A DNA stretch of 64,000 nucleotides from Yarrowia lipolytica (lineage: Eukaryota > Ascomycota > Dipodascomycetes > Dipodascales), in contig NC_090772.1 of NCBI RefSeq assembly GCF_001761485.1, positions 2,106,501 through 2,170,500 on the forward strand. Reading direction: 5' to 3'. Below are positions 11,555 to 22,530 of this stretch, in pieces. The position numbers were made by a program, and so were the translations under genes. The stretch's first letter is position 1; the number at the start of each line of letters is the position of its first letter. Under the pieces are notes generated by a model, which was given only the letters and a program-made list of their open reading frames with translations, did not search any database and had not been told where the DNA came from.

Positions 11555-12763
11555 AAAGACATACTAACATATAAAAATAACTAACACAACTGAATCAATG
11601 AGTCATTAATGCCAAACCGTTAATTGTAGCTGCCTTTTTGTGTAGATTTTGTCTCGTCCATTCTTCTCACATGCAAGGGACGTGCGCATATTGCAACACA
11701 ATACTTGTACTGTACATGTACCGGTACAGTACATTGGTCATGTATGCTTCCAAGTATCGTGCAGCAACCTCGTAATAGCTGAGCACATTGGTTCTATGAA
11801 TTACTCTGTACGTGGTTCACTCGTCAATGGCTGAAAAGTAGGAGATATTTCTCTTGCGTGTGTTGCCAAGTTGTTAGAGTTAGGCAAACAAAAAAAATAA
11901 AAAAGGTATACTGTACCCCGCGTTCTTGTAGCTCCATATTTTATAACAGGGGTTGCAGCGATATTGCCAATAGGGTGTGTGCTACAACATTGTAGTGTTG
12001 GCTACTTTTACAGTACAGTAACTCTGAGAAAATGTCACGTAGTTTCCCCATTTATTTTGCCACGTCACAGAATGCCAGCAATTCATTTTTCCTCGTCTTG
12101 GTACTACTACAAGTACAGTAGTACAAGTAGATTACATCCCGTCTCTTTGTAATATCTTTCAAGAACGCAGCTTCATTTTCTTTTTTGGGTATTTCCTATT
12201 ACGGCTGTTAAACGCGGATTTATTAGGTGCGGGTTTTCCTCAAGAACGGAATAAGTAATAAACCAAAATATGTACCGCGTTTTTTTGTCATAATTGGCGA
12301 CCTCCCAACCCCAACTGGATCTGGAGAGATTTGGGAAGATTGTCGAGACAATTGAGAAACACAAATTCCTCCATGTATTGCCAACCTCTCATCATTTATT
12401 CGCGTAATCTAGCCTCATACGTCAGGTACTGCACGTACAGTACAATACTCGCACTTGTGAAGTTGTATCTCGGTACAGTACATGTACCTCAACTTGCCCC
12501 ATACTTTTGACATCAACAGCAACACATCATTTCTAAAGGAGATTAGAGTCTACCAGGGGGAAGCTTGATTTGTCTTGTTCTTCTCCTCGTGAGAGCCGCC
12601 CCCGGCCCGTGTGAGTCACGTGACTATTCTCACCCGTATAGATCACGTGATTCCTGGGGCTTTGTTTTTCCCCGGTGGTAATTCTCGGTGTTTCTTCCAG
12701 ACTATCCCAGTGCACAGTCCAGTGTACGGTATGTACTGTACTTGTAGTGCAATGAGCCAAGAC
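11555..12763. other. Intergenic with GTAC words and twin TCACGTGA sites
   Basis: No gene recognised. Contains GTAC-word clusters (about 11705-11735, 12010-12020, 12110-12130, 12428-12486, 12724-12744) and the paired CACGTG motifs listed separately. Confidence 0.4.
12616..12650. promoter_or_regulatory. Two TCACGTGA palindromes, 27 bp apart
   Basis: Perfect 8-bp palindromes at 12616-12623 and 12643-12650. CACGTG is bound by bHLH factors of the Cbf1/Pho4/USF type in fungi. No intact gene starts nearby; the site lies beyond the 3' side of the broken minus-strand relic. Confidence 0.45.
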
Positions 12764-13600
12764 CTACAAGTGCAATAGGCTGCGAATGGTAGGGCTTCTT
12801 TTATCACCTATCAATGTGATTTTGTTCGTACGTACTGCACGTAACATTGTACGGAGTCCTTCATACAGATACGGCTGACTAATTCGGGGATCATTCCGGA
12901 ATTCAGAGAGCGTCTCCTTGATGGCTGTGTCTATGATAATATCCAAGGCATAAGAACTGGTAAATGGTGGACTCCTCTGTCTACCCTTGGAAGACTGAGC
13001 TAGTAGATGTGCATATTTTAGGTGATATAGGAGTTCATCATGTTTCACCAAAAGGTATCGGGCATACACCGGAGTGAGCGCTCTTGAGTCCGGCTACTTT
13101 CGAATGTGTAAGAAAATCCTGTATTTGATAGGCCAAATATCTTGAGGATGAGGTATAAGTGTGTCTGCTCTATCCAATATTACCGTGGATGCGAATCTTG
13201 GATAGTATTGCAGCGACAGCGCCGGTAAGGCTGCCAGTAGATCTAGGAACAATGATGCAATGTGTGACGAGTACCAGGAGTACTATTTCATCTACAGTAC
13301 GTCCGTACAACTTTTCATAGAGACAGAATGCCATGACCTGGTCAATGTCCTGCTGACCGTAACGTACAGTTGTTCCACGACCCCCGATGGACTGTTGATG
13401 GGGGGGAATGACTCAACGACAAGCCAAGTGTATGTGTGCGTGGGTCCAATATGGACCCACTTCTTTGTACGGTACATTGAGTCTCCCATGAACAGCCATA
13501 TTCTTTCATCATGGCATCCCAGATCCCTCGCTGTCTTCAAAAGTTCCGTCTCGAACTGTGCAAAAGGAAGGTTTCGTATCGTTAAATAATCTAGCAGCAT
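12764..13600 (-). pseudogene. Broken protein-coding relic, family not recognised
   Basis: Between 13600 and 12764 the minus strand carries three successive coding-like stretches in different frames. They include RTVDEIVLLVLVTHC in the middle, and LVKHDELLYHLKYAHLLA and a Ser/Arg-containing C-terminal part at the right. Composition is like that of real proteins, but about three breaks interrupt the reading. None of the break points carries Yarrowia-type splice signals that I can see, so I take it as a pseudogene, unless sequencing errors at a homopolymer explain part of it. I do not recognise the family and assign no function. Confidence 0.45.
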
Positions 13601-14110
13601 TGGAAAAGGGCCCGGGAGCTTAATAATAACGTCTTTCTCCGCAATAGGGCCACAACAGGAGCATTTTGATATGAAATATTGAATGAATCTGAATTTTTCC
13701 GTATGAAAAAGACTTCAACCCAGCGTCCCGGATCCAAAAACTCACATGTGAGAGAAGACACCCCAGGTTGTTCATATAGACACTACCGCACCGCATTATT
13801 GTGAGGCACTACTGTATGTTGGAGATGAGATGGAGATGGGCGCTCGGGCGCAACTGTCGGTGTCCTGACATCTTGTTTGCGCACTCACAGTGCGTGTCAA
13901 CATTGGTGGACATCGCGAGTTCTCTGCACGCAAGACAGTCTACATTTTCTCATTTTGTTCTTCAAACCCGCAGTAGGACTACTGTCATTATTTACCAAGA
14001 TACAGCAAGAGGAATACTGTGACTGCACCATTACTGTATGTACAGTAACCTGTTTCTATGAGTTCTAAATCGATTACTATATACATATCCAGACTATTTA
14101 CACGAGACAG
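13601..14110. other. Intergenic, 3' of DSS1
   Basis: No gene recognised. The part next to 14110 would be the 3' untranslated region of DSS1. Confidence 0.4.
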
Positions 14111-16897
14111 CTACTTTTCGGCCACCTCAACTTGTCTCTCCATCAGATCAATATCTACAATCTTGCCAATCTTAAGCATATCACCCAACTCGACATCTGG
14201 GTTGGTTAGATGGTAGTCGGCAATCATACCTAGCTCCATCACCATTACACGCACCATTTCCTGCCTTCTAGGCTCCAACACCAGTCCAGTCCAGTTGATT
14301 GGATAGAGCTCTCCAGATTTCAGTCGCTTGAGGAGCCACTCCTTCAATCGGTATGACTCCATGTCTTCCTGTCCCTTCTTCACTGTTCGCTGACGAGCAA
14401 ACACGTGAGGAATGATCTTCTGGACATCAGAGTGAGAGAAAGGAGGGTTTTGGCCCTGCAAGTGTGCATGCAGCTGGAAATGGTTGAGCAGATCACCATA
14501 ACGTCGAAGAGGACTGGTGGACTGTGCATACATCGGGATAGCCAGAGAAAAATGAGGCTTGGGGTCGGCTGAAATGTATGCCATCTCAATGGTAGACCAC
14601 ATGGAAACTCCCTCTCGGAAAGGAATCACACCTGTAACAGGGTCACGCGACTCAAGCGTGCCCTTGTTCTCCTCTTCCATATTCTGGTACCGGTACATTA
14701 GGGGGATCTTGTGTTTGGCACCGAACGAAGCAACCAGAGAATTAGCGAGGATCATGAGCTCCGAGACAAGAAGAGTTGCTTCGGGGTTGCGTTCCGACAC
14801 ATGATCAAGTTGTCCTGTCTCTGTATTAAGCCGAACCTTGGGCACATCTAGGTTGACAGCTCCAGATTCAATTCGATGCTTACGAAGTCTAGACGAAAGT
14901 GCATGCAAGTCCTTGATATCAGACTTGTGCTCAGACTCCTGTGAGCCGTTCAAGACACTCTCTACATGCTCATAAGTCAACCCCACTCCTCCATCGACCT
15001 TTGTAAGTCTGATCTCCACACTGTTCATGTCAATTGGATCCTTTGCAGCGGCTTTGTCGTTGAGCTTTGCAGAGATCACCAAGGATCTAACTGCTCCTTT
15101 CTGTAACAATCCAAACTCCTGCACGACCTGAGGTAACATTCCTACAACACCTGAAGGGTAGTAGGCGGTGGTAACTCGGCTTTGGGCAGCATGGGCCACA
15201 TCACTGGAGACTCCGAAATATGAGGCGGGGTCTGCCACAAGAACGTGTACGTACTTGGACCCGTCAGATCGGGACTCCAGAGCAACACCATCATCGATCT
15301 CGTGAGCATCTGGACCGTCAATACAATAAAAGTGTGAGAATGGTCGCTTCTTCTCCCCAACCCAGTCTTCACGAGCCTTTTCAGAAAGATCTTCGGTAAA
15401 GTCAGAGCTAGTGAGCCTGTCGTACATGGTCTGAATCTCGTCCTGTTGCTCAGAGGAGCCCTGGTAAGGGATCTGCAGCTTGAACGCTTTCTTCCAGGGG
15501 TTGATGTCATCAGGAATGTACCCGAGTCGACGCAGGAACTCCATGCATAATGTCTGGGTAATAATTACCTGACCATAATCCTCCAGCTTGCGCATAAATA
15601 CACCCACGTTGGCTTTTGCAGCCATATCGTTGTGTGAAACCTCGCTAAGGGCGAAACGCTTAACGAGCAACAATATTGCCCGCTCTTGAGGAGTGAGGAG
15701 CAACGAGTCAAGTGTTACAGTACCAGCAAGCACATCTTCAAACCGGCTGATAATCTTGTCTAGAGTTAATCCTCCTTCTCTGATAGTGTTGATGGCGGTT
15801 TCCGATGCTGCGACATCCAGGGCGTTGATGTAGAGTAACTGAATAGCAGAGTCCTGACCAGGACCAATTACCCACCGAGCAGGAATGCTTCGAACTGCGA
15901 GGTATGTGGCGTAATACATCATCGCTGGAGTCAGAGGCGAGTCGTGTAGAGCGACGTGTGGAGACATTCTTTCCACCAGGTCATTGAGAGTGATGACTCT
16001 TTGGGAAATGACTGTCTTCTGAAGAATATCCAACACTCTCGTCTTCGCAAGATTGGCTCTTCGCAAGAACTCTGTCATTTCTTGCACCAAAGCAGGTCTG
16101 ATGCCGACGTGGGTCATTTGTGTATCATCAACAGTGATTGAAAATTGCTCCATAATAGCCGGGTTGGTGAACGGCATCTTAAATGCCACGCCGCCTTCGA
16201 TGTGTCGACATTCTCCACTAATCATAATCACGTTGAATCCTCCAGATGATAAGACCTCGCCAATGATACCAATCTCGGAAAGATTCTTCTTGATAGACAC
16301 GTCAATAAGATCGCCAACTCTCGGAGGGCGGTTGATGTCTTCAATGGTGGGTGAGGACTTGACAAATGTGTGATCTCGAGAAACGAGATTCTTCTCTCGG
16401 GTCCATCCTTCAGGAACCCTCCGGTACGGCTTGATAGCCTCCTCAGCCTCGTAAGTGGTGATAGCCATGCCCACCCATTGAGCCTGGTATGACGGTAGTG
16501 CGAGTTCATCTCGGATTTTTCGAAAGTTTTCGCCAGGGTCCTGCTGATTTGCTAGGGCCATCAATCCTTCCTCCAGATCTCGTTCCTTCTGGCTGATACT
16601 AACCACTGAGCTGAGACTCGACGCCTTATGTTTTCGTTTGGGTAGAGGCACGTAATTTGTGTCAAACGCAAGTTTCCAGGCGTACTCTAGCCCGGCACGT
16701 TTTTCAGCAAGTAGAGGGTCTTCGATCCGCATTTCTAGGTACATCTTCAACCGATCAACGTAGCTGGCCTGTCTGAAGAGACCATCCTTGGTGGCAGGAT
16801 ATTGTTCTCTCAAAAGTGGTTCGGTTTTCCGGGGTTTAAAAGGCTTTGAGCGCTTCGACTTGCCCGCTTGTCGCAATATGGCTCTCGTGGAGCGCAT
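14111..16897 (-). CDS. DSS1: Mitochondrial 3'-5' exoribonuclease of the RNase II family (DSS1-like)
   Basis: A 928-residue protein, close to yeast Dss1 (969). The RNB catalytic core is unmistakable: CIDGPDAHEIDDGVALE at about residue 530 gives the Asp cluster that binds Mg2+, followed by VLVADPASYF, a proline/glycine loop (YYPSGVVGMLPQ) and, near the C-terminus, STSPLRRYGDLLNH, the conserved SPLRRY block. The C-terminal stretch ends in a short OB-like tail (..GDMLKIGKIVDID..). Dss1 with the helicase Suv3 forms the mitochondrial degradosome that turns over introns and aberrant RNA. I choose the second in-frame ATG (MRSTRAILRQAGKSKRS), which gives a basic presequence; a start at 16972 would add 25 residues. 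It is divergent from NST1 across 0.7 kb. Confidence 0.87.
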   Translation of the reverse strand: MRSTRAILRQAGKSKRSKPFKPRKTEPLLREQYPATKDGLFRQASYVDRLKMYLEMRIEDPLLAEKRAGLEYAWKLAFDTNYVPLPKRKHKASSLSSVVSISQKERDLEEGLMALANQQDPGENFRKIRDELALPSYQAQWVGMAITTYEAEEAIKPYRRVPEGWTREKNLVSRDHTFVKSSPTIEDINRPPRVGDLIDVSIKKNLSEIGIIGEVLSSGGFNVIMISGECRHIEGGVAFKMPFTNPAIMEQFSITVDDTQMTHVGIRPALVQEMTEFLRRANLAKTRVLDILQKTVISQRVITLNDLVERMSPHVALHDSPLTPAMMYYATYLAVRSIPARWVIGPGQDSAIQLLYINALDVAASETAINTIREGGLTLDKIISRFEDVLAGTVTLDSLLLTPQERAILLLVKRFALSEVSHNDMAAKANVGVFMRKLEDYGQVIITQTLCMEFLRRLGYIPDDINPWKKAFKLQIPYQGSSEQQDEIQTMYDRLTSSDFTEDLSEKAREDWVGEKKRPFSHFYCIDGPDAHEIDDGVALESRSDGSKYVHVLVADPASYFGVSSDVAHAAQSRVTTAYYPSGVVGMLPQVVQEFGLLQKGAVRSLVISAKLNDKAAAKDPIDMNSVEIRLTKVDGGVGLTYEHVESVLNGSQESEHKSDIKDLHALSSRLRKHRIESGAVNLDVPKVRLNTETGQLDHVSERNPEATLLVSELMILANSLVASFGAKHKIPLMYRYQNMEEENKGTLESRDPVTGVIPFREGVSMWSTIEMAYISADPKPHFSLAIPMYAQSTSPLRRYGDLLNHFQLHAHLQGQNPPFSHSDVQKIIPHVFARQRTVKKGQEDMESYRLKEWLLKRLKSGELYPINWTGLVLEPRRQEMVRVMVMELGMIADYHLTNPDVELGDMLKIGKIVDIDLMERQVEVAEK

Positions 16898-17612
16898 TTT
16901 ATTGTGTGTCTTTCGGTCGAGATCGGGTCTGATATGCCTGACCCAGATAAAAATATAATCAAGGTTTGTCATGCATGGATGGATGCATCGGGTTGATTAT
17001 GTAAGCTTTCCCGAGGGAATGAATAGTAGTTCAGAATGAGATAAAAGTAAGCGTAAATGCCCCCCAGACAAAGAAGATACATAATGTTTTGTAATAAAGA
17101 ATCTTTATATTCACTCACACTATTCCTGGGTTTTTCCAGAGTACTCATTTTTTTTTTCTCGATTTAAAAGCGACTTTTGAAGATTTGATTTGAATAAAAT
17201 TTAGAGTGGCAAATTCCAGGTTTTGCAGAAGCTGCAGGTGACGGTGCCACTGGATCCAATTTGACGCCAGCAAGACAAAACAAGGACTATGTGGCCGATT
17301 TTTGAACTTTTAGACCCAAAAGCGAGCACATATAACGCTGTTGTTGTTGCTTAACTTCGCTCTCTGGTCACATGAGGTACGAGACCTTGGTCAATATGTC
17401 AGGTAGGGAGCGGATTAGGGTTCTTTAGCTGCTTATTAACGAGTTAGAGGACCTGCAATGAGGGATTATGTACCTTGGTAGTTACTGGATAGGGGGTTTT
17501 TCCGACGCTCGCAGCTCGACAGATACGAATTGAGGTGGGCAGTCTAGCTCCATTGCCTCCGCTCATAATCTGTTTCGGGTGAACCTTCCCAAACCTAAGA
17601 TTCGTTTTCGCC
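16898..17612. other. Divergent intergenic region DSS1/NST1
   Basis: About 0.7 kb of non-coding DNA between two divergently transcribed genes. It contains T- and A-runs near 17140-17170 and a TTAGGGTTC at about 17415-17423 that resembles half of a Tbf1/Tay1-type site. No other gene seen. Confidence 0.5.
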
Positions 17613-20348
17613 ATGAAAGCTAAAGTAGTAGTCCATGTGCCTTGGACAACTGAAAAAGCACAGCTACACACCGGTACGATGGAAAAGGCCATTTATTCCA
17701 AGGATGGCAAGCGGGTGATCAACCTCAAGTCCCGCGAGACGTTCAAGACGGAAAACGTGAGTTTCGAGTGGGGTGCGGACGACTCCAAGCCCAAATCGAA
17801 AAAGAAGAAGAAGAGGAAGTCAAAGGGTCAGCAGGTGATTATCGACAGCATCGATCTGGATGAACGCAGCATTGTTCACGGAGTCATGGAAGCCAAGATG
17901 AAGGCTGAAAAGTTGGCGCGTCTGAAGAAGTCGGTCAATGATACCTTTCCACCGTCTCCGGCTTCAGGGCTTTCGCCTAGCATGGAACGACAGACTATCA
18001 AGTATTTCTGGCTCTCTCTGACGTCCGAGCAGCGACGGGAATTGGTTCAGGTGGAAAAAGAGGCGGTGTTGAACAAGATGAAACGCCAACAGAAGAACAC
18101 GTGTGAATGCGACATTTGTGGACGGAAGCGCGTGGCCATTGAACAGGAGCTGGAAACATTGTATGCCGACTACTACAAGGAGCTGGACGCTCTGGCCGAG
18201 TCCAAGGACCTACCATTGTTGCCACTACCTAGCATGGGTTTTTTCCAGGCTGACGATGTGTTGCGAGGAGGGCATCAGGACGGCAACACCACGGAGGAGC
18301 TTAGTGAGGCTACCAACCGACTCTCGATAGCACCAGCGACAACTGCAACAACTCGACCTTTGCCACAGAATCTGGGCAAGGAAATTGACGAGGAAGGCGA
18401 TACTGAGGAGGACGAACCCTATGGGTTTGAGGAGGGCGAAGATGTGCAGAGCCTTGATGTTTCATCTGTGGCTGACGATCTGCTGACCAATGACGGCAAG
18501 AAGTTCATTGAAATGATGGAGCGTTTGGCAGAGAAACGGGCGGGTCGCATTGAGGAAATTAGGGATGGAGAGGATGAGGAACCCGTGGTGGTGGAAGACG
18601 ACAATGACGATGAAGAGTACGAAAATGACTCGGACTACTCGGACTACTCCTCGGAGTATTCCCAGACTGGGGAGTCTCTTACTGCTGACCAGCGCATGGA
18701 GGAGGGACGTCGCATGTTCCAGATATTTGCCGCTCGTATGTTTGAGCAGCGGGTTTTGCATGCCTACAAGCAGAGCGTGGCTGCACAGGTCAAGGCTGAG
18801 CTGCAGCAGATGGAGGAGGAGAAGAAAACATTAGACCTTGAGAAGGAGGCCCGTGATCAGCAGCGACGAGAGCGTAAAAAGGAGAAAAAGCGCGCTCAGA
18901 AGGCTATCAAGGAGGAGGAAAAAAGAAAGGCTGCCGCTGAGCGAGAAGAGCGTGAGAAACGTGAAGCTGAAGAGGCTGAACGACTGCGTTTGGAGGCCGA
19001 GCGAAAGCAGCAGGAAAAGGAAAGGGAAAAGGCCGCTCGAAAGGCCGCTTCCGAGGCTAAGCAGAAGGCCCGTCAAGAAGAGCAGGCACGACTTGCCCGT
19101 GAAAAGGAGGAAAAACGACTCGCTCGAATCAGAGAGATGGAAGAACGCATGAGATTGGCCAAGGAAAAGGAGGAGAGGGAGAAGGAGGAACTTAGAGCGC
19201 GTCAGCAACAGGAGGAGGATGAGAGGAGGGAGAAGGAGAGGTTGGAGGAAGAGAGAATCGAAAACGAGAGATTAGAGGCCGAGAGAATCGAAAACGAGAG
19301 GCTTGAAAAGGAGCGAGAGCAGCAGAGATTGGAGGAGGAAAAAGAACGACAGAGAATCAAGGAGGAGCGAGAAAAGCAGAAATTGGAAGAAGAGCGTGAA
19401 AAGCGTGCATCCATGTCAATTCCTCTTTCCAAACCTCTTCCCGGAAAGACTCAAATCCCTGCAAGCCAGCCGGGTACTTCTCTTGGAGGTCTTCAACAGC
19501 CTGTGCCACAGGCGGCTCCTGTGGCCCCTGTAGCAATGATGCCGCAGTCTCCATCTCCTCAACTTCCTCCTGGTCTCACTCAACACGTGGCCCAATCACA
19601 GATTCTGCTGGACAGACTCACTCCTGACCCCACAAGCAGAATGACTCCCGAACGGCATACCCCTAGCCCCGGAAGTACCACTAGTAACGCTAAAACGCTG
19701 TTGGACTCGCTTTTGCGACCTGCACAAGGCCCAAGCACACCGCCTCCAGGCCCAGGTACCCCCAGATCATCCATCAGCCATGTTGCGCCTGTTGGTGCTA
19801 TCGGTACCATTGGAAGCCCCGGTCAGGTTAACCAGCAGCCCCTTCATGTTCATCCTGGACATATGAACCACCTATCCCAGGGTCCTGTGACTCCAGGTCA
19901 AGTGAACCTCCCAGTGGGTAACATTGGACACGTCGGAAACGTGGGCACTGTGGGAAGTATCGGTCTGGTGAATCCACCCGAACAACCCATTAGTCAGCCC
20001 ATTTCTCCACCCTCAACCACTCTTCCAATCTCTCAGCACCGATTTGATCCCTGGAATTCTTCTTACTCCGGTATCGCGTCGTCGAGCACCCCTGGAAACC
20101 GACTATGGGGTTCTTCTGGAGAGGTCCCTGGAAACGTGATTCGTCAAGCTGCGTTGGACGCCTATGAGGAGCTGCACAAAAACGGGTCCATTGATTGTAA
20201 CGGATTTGTAAACTCTCGAGCTCTTCAGAATACAGCCCAAAAATACTCGTCTACAGGTCAGGGATTCGGTGTCAGTGAGCTATTCAAGGCCTGTCAAGGG
20301 AGTTTCGATATTGTTGGAGGCTTGATGAAACCCAGAGGAGGATTGTAA
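17613..20348 (+). CDS. NST1: NST1-like stress-response protein with long charged coiled coil
   Basis: A 911-residue protein. A Lys-rich patch (KPKSKKKKKRKSKGQQ) near residue 60 precedes the conserved NST1 block with the aromatic/acidic motif IKYFWLSLTSEQRRELVQVE and a four-residue Cys pattern CECDICGRKR at about residue 165. An acidic stretch with Asp/Tyr/Ser repeats follows. About residues 390-605 are an extremely charged Glu/Lys/Arg helix, the rest is a Pro/Ser/Gly-rich tail, and a short globular block sits at the end (..GNVIRQAALDAYEELHK..). This order matches fungal NST1, implicated in salt tolerance and genetically tied to splicing factor Msl1 in yeast. An ATG at 17679 (MEKAIYSKDG) is an alternative start. 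A 5' intron cannot be excluded. Confidence 0.8.
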   Translation: MKAKVVVHVPWTTEKAQLHTGTMEKAIYSKDGKRVINLKSRETFKTENVSFEWGADDSKPKSKKKKKRKSKGQQVIIDSIDLDERSIVHGVMEAKMKAEKLARLKKSVNDTFPPSPASGLSPSMERQTIKYFWLSLTSEQRRELVQVEKEAVLNKMKRQQKNTCECDICGRKRVAIEQELETLYADYYKELDALAESKDLPLLPLPSMGFFQADDVLRGGHQDGNTTEELSEATNRLSIAPATTATTRPLPQNLGKEIDEEGDTEEDEPYGFEEGEDVQSLDVSSVADDLLTNDGKKFIEMMERLAEKRAGRIEEIRDGEDEEPVVVEDDNDDEEYENDSDYSDYSSEYSQTGESLTADQRMEEGRRMFQIFAARMFEQRVLHAYKQSVAAQVKAELQQMEEEKKTLDLEKEARDQQRRERKKEKKRAQKAIKEEEKRKAAAEREEREKREAEEAERLRLEAERKQQEKEREKAARKAASEAKQKARQEEQARLAREKEEKRLARIREMEERMRLAKEKEEREKEELRARQQQEEDERREKERLEEERIENERLEAERIENERLEKEREQQRLEEEKERQRIKEEREKQKLEEEREKRASMSIPLSKPLPGKTQIPASQPGTSLGGLQQPVPQAAPVAPVAMMPQSPSPQLPPGLTQHVAQSQILLDRLTPDPTSRMTPERHTPSPGSTTSNAKTLLDSLLRPAQGPSTPPPGPGTPRSSISHVAPVGAIGTIGSPGQVNQQPLHVHPGHMNHLSQGPVTPGQVNLPVGNIGHVGNVGTVGSIGLVNPPEQPISQPISPPSTTLPISQHRFDPWNSSYSGIASSSTPGNRLWGSSGEVPGNVIRQAALDAYEELHKNGSIDCNGFVNSRALQNTAQKYSSTGQGFGVSELFKACQGSFDIVGGLMKPRGGL

Positions 20349-22530
20349 GGCATGGATGGCATATTTGAGCTGTTCCTGTTCTTTCAGAAGTTTACTGTAA
20401 ATATTTAACGAATTATGTCACCAAAAGCCTGTGAAGTAGCTATCATACTTGTACAGTATGTAGTATAATGACCCTGTGTAGGCATGGATTACAGTGGAGG
20501 CGCAGCAACAGCGAGTTGCAGTCTTCCATCTGTATCTCATGAATTATATTATGGTATCACGTAGAGCTATTCACAGGGTACCGATCTTGTCTCTCCTCTG
20601 TCGTGTTTTCGTACTCATACTCGTACTCGCTACCTGATTATGTCTTGGTGTTGTGCATATTAAATGCAACTCGTGGTCCTGTGTGGTGTTGCGTATTTTG
20701 AAGTTTTGCTGGACGGAAATTGGTACAACTTGTTCATACCTTGACGAGCACTCGTATGGAGTACAACTTCGGTGAGTAACATCCGTTCATCGTCTCGACA
20801 GACGGCAGAATTGGGCAAGTGAGCTGTAAAGACCGGAATAGAGACACCATGTGACCGGTTCCCCCTCCCGTACGGTGACTCGACTACCGGGCCTCTGTCT
20901 TACGACGTACGTCCTTATCGCTTGTTGTTGCTCTAAACGGCATTGACATGAGACGATACAGGTCTTACTTGTACGACGTAAGGAAGATTTCCCGGCCAAG
21001 TGACCCGACATTTTCGAACGCACAATGCTCTTAGATTGTGCAGGCAGACATCCAGAGCAGATCTGGCCATACAGGCAGACAAAGAAACATTGGCAATTGG
21101 CAGCATTGCAGGGATTTCCATGCAGCGATGCATGGACTTCTCGGTCATGTTCGACTGTTACTTGTGGTCATATCTTGGGCCTAGAATGACAAGCCCCATC
21201 GGCGCGCTCTGGCATGTTGAGAAGCTGACGATGTTTCAAGTTATACGAGTGCGCCGTCGTACACACACTTGTCATGTCGCCTGATATACTTGCTCCCGAA
21301 TGCAAGGTGATGGCTTGGTGATTGCTACAAGTACAAGTAGCACGAGTAATCACAACTGGAATCAATAGGACATGTCTCTTCACCGCATCTCGTTGGGCAT
21401 ATGCAGTCCAACTAAGGCCCCTAAATCAGCCCAACTTGACCGGTGCTAGTGAAAGGGGATAATAGTGACAATGGGATCACAGAAAGCCACAAAAATGAAC
21501 CAACCCACTCGATATTCCAACTTGCAATAACCTCCTCATCCGATCCGTAATTTCATGCTCTGCACGAACTCCTCCTTCTCCTCCTTCTCCTCAGTGTCAC
21601 CTGTTTTTGTACACCGCCATAAACCTTAATACCAGGTTACCCGCTCACCTCGAGCTACAGTACTGTAGGAAAATAGACCCACAACCTTAATTCAGGGCGC
21701 ATGGTTGCCCATTTGGGACGAACGTGTGGAAGGCCAGCTCCGTTCTAGTTACGATACCCGTGGCGACCGGAACCTGTCACACAGGTCGCCAGCTCTTGGC
21801 TCGGGTCGCAATCGTGCTGATATTATCTGCTCTGACACTTATCGGCATATTTGGATGTGACAGGACGGACAGATATCGGCCTGGCGACGTAATTTTTGAC
21901 AGCTTCCACCAGCGGAAGTGTAGTTCTTAGTGCGACAAGAACGTCTTTTAATTGTATGGGACGACCATGTGTCCAAGAAACGGCACACACACAGCATCCG
22001 ACTACAAGTAGTATGATACACTAAATATGCACGGTAGCTGTGGTGGTCCATAGAACTGATGTCTGGAAAAGTCTTCTTCTGCAGATTTCTACGAAGTACT
22101 CGTACTCGCCCTCGTACTCGCCCTGGTACTGACACAGTATGTACTACTCGTAGTAGATTTCGTAATTGGTGGCGGAGCCTGTCTCCTGTCTTCTCATCTG
22201 AGACATTCTCGCACCGTCTGGAACTGTCACACCAGCATGCTTCATTGATAGCTGCTACCGGTGACGTCATTTATGTGCAGGAAAAAAATTTAGTCACATT
22301 CCATTCCATTAGGAGTGATGGCTGACAAGTGAGGATACAAAACAAAAGCGATAATGTCTTCGAACAGCACAAGTACGATACCCACAGATATAAATAGAAT
22401 ACATTGTTAATAAATAGTTTGGAATGTTTGTTAGTTGACTGTTGAGAGTCATCGTGCCAAGTCCCATACATCCAGTGCACAGAACCGCTCATGATTTTGT
22501 GAGATTGTGATTGCGGGTGTTCATCGTCCT
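20349..22530. other. Intergenic, 2.2 kb
   Basis: No recognisable gene. Holds a CTCCTT tandem run (21569-21592), a GTACTCGCCCT imperfect triplicate (22096-22130) and scattered GTAC words. An ATG followed by GTGAGT at 20756-20777 looks like a short first exon, but I see no CTAAC-type acceptor in range, so I do not call a gene. Confidence 0.4.

Noticed and set aside
18831-19208. Leu/Phe/Ser-rich frame antisense to NST1
   Set aside because: Mirror image of Glu/Lys/Arg-rich codons on the other strand; a shadow, not a gene.
20756-20777. Possible first exon (ATG..GTGAGT) of a spliced gene
   Set aside because: No CTAAC-type acceptor leading to an open frame before the next gene on the other strand.
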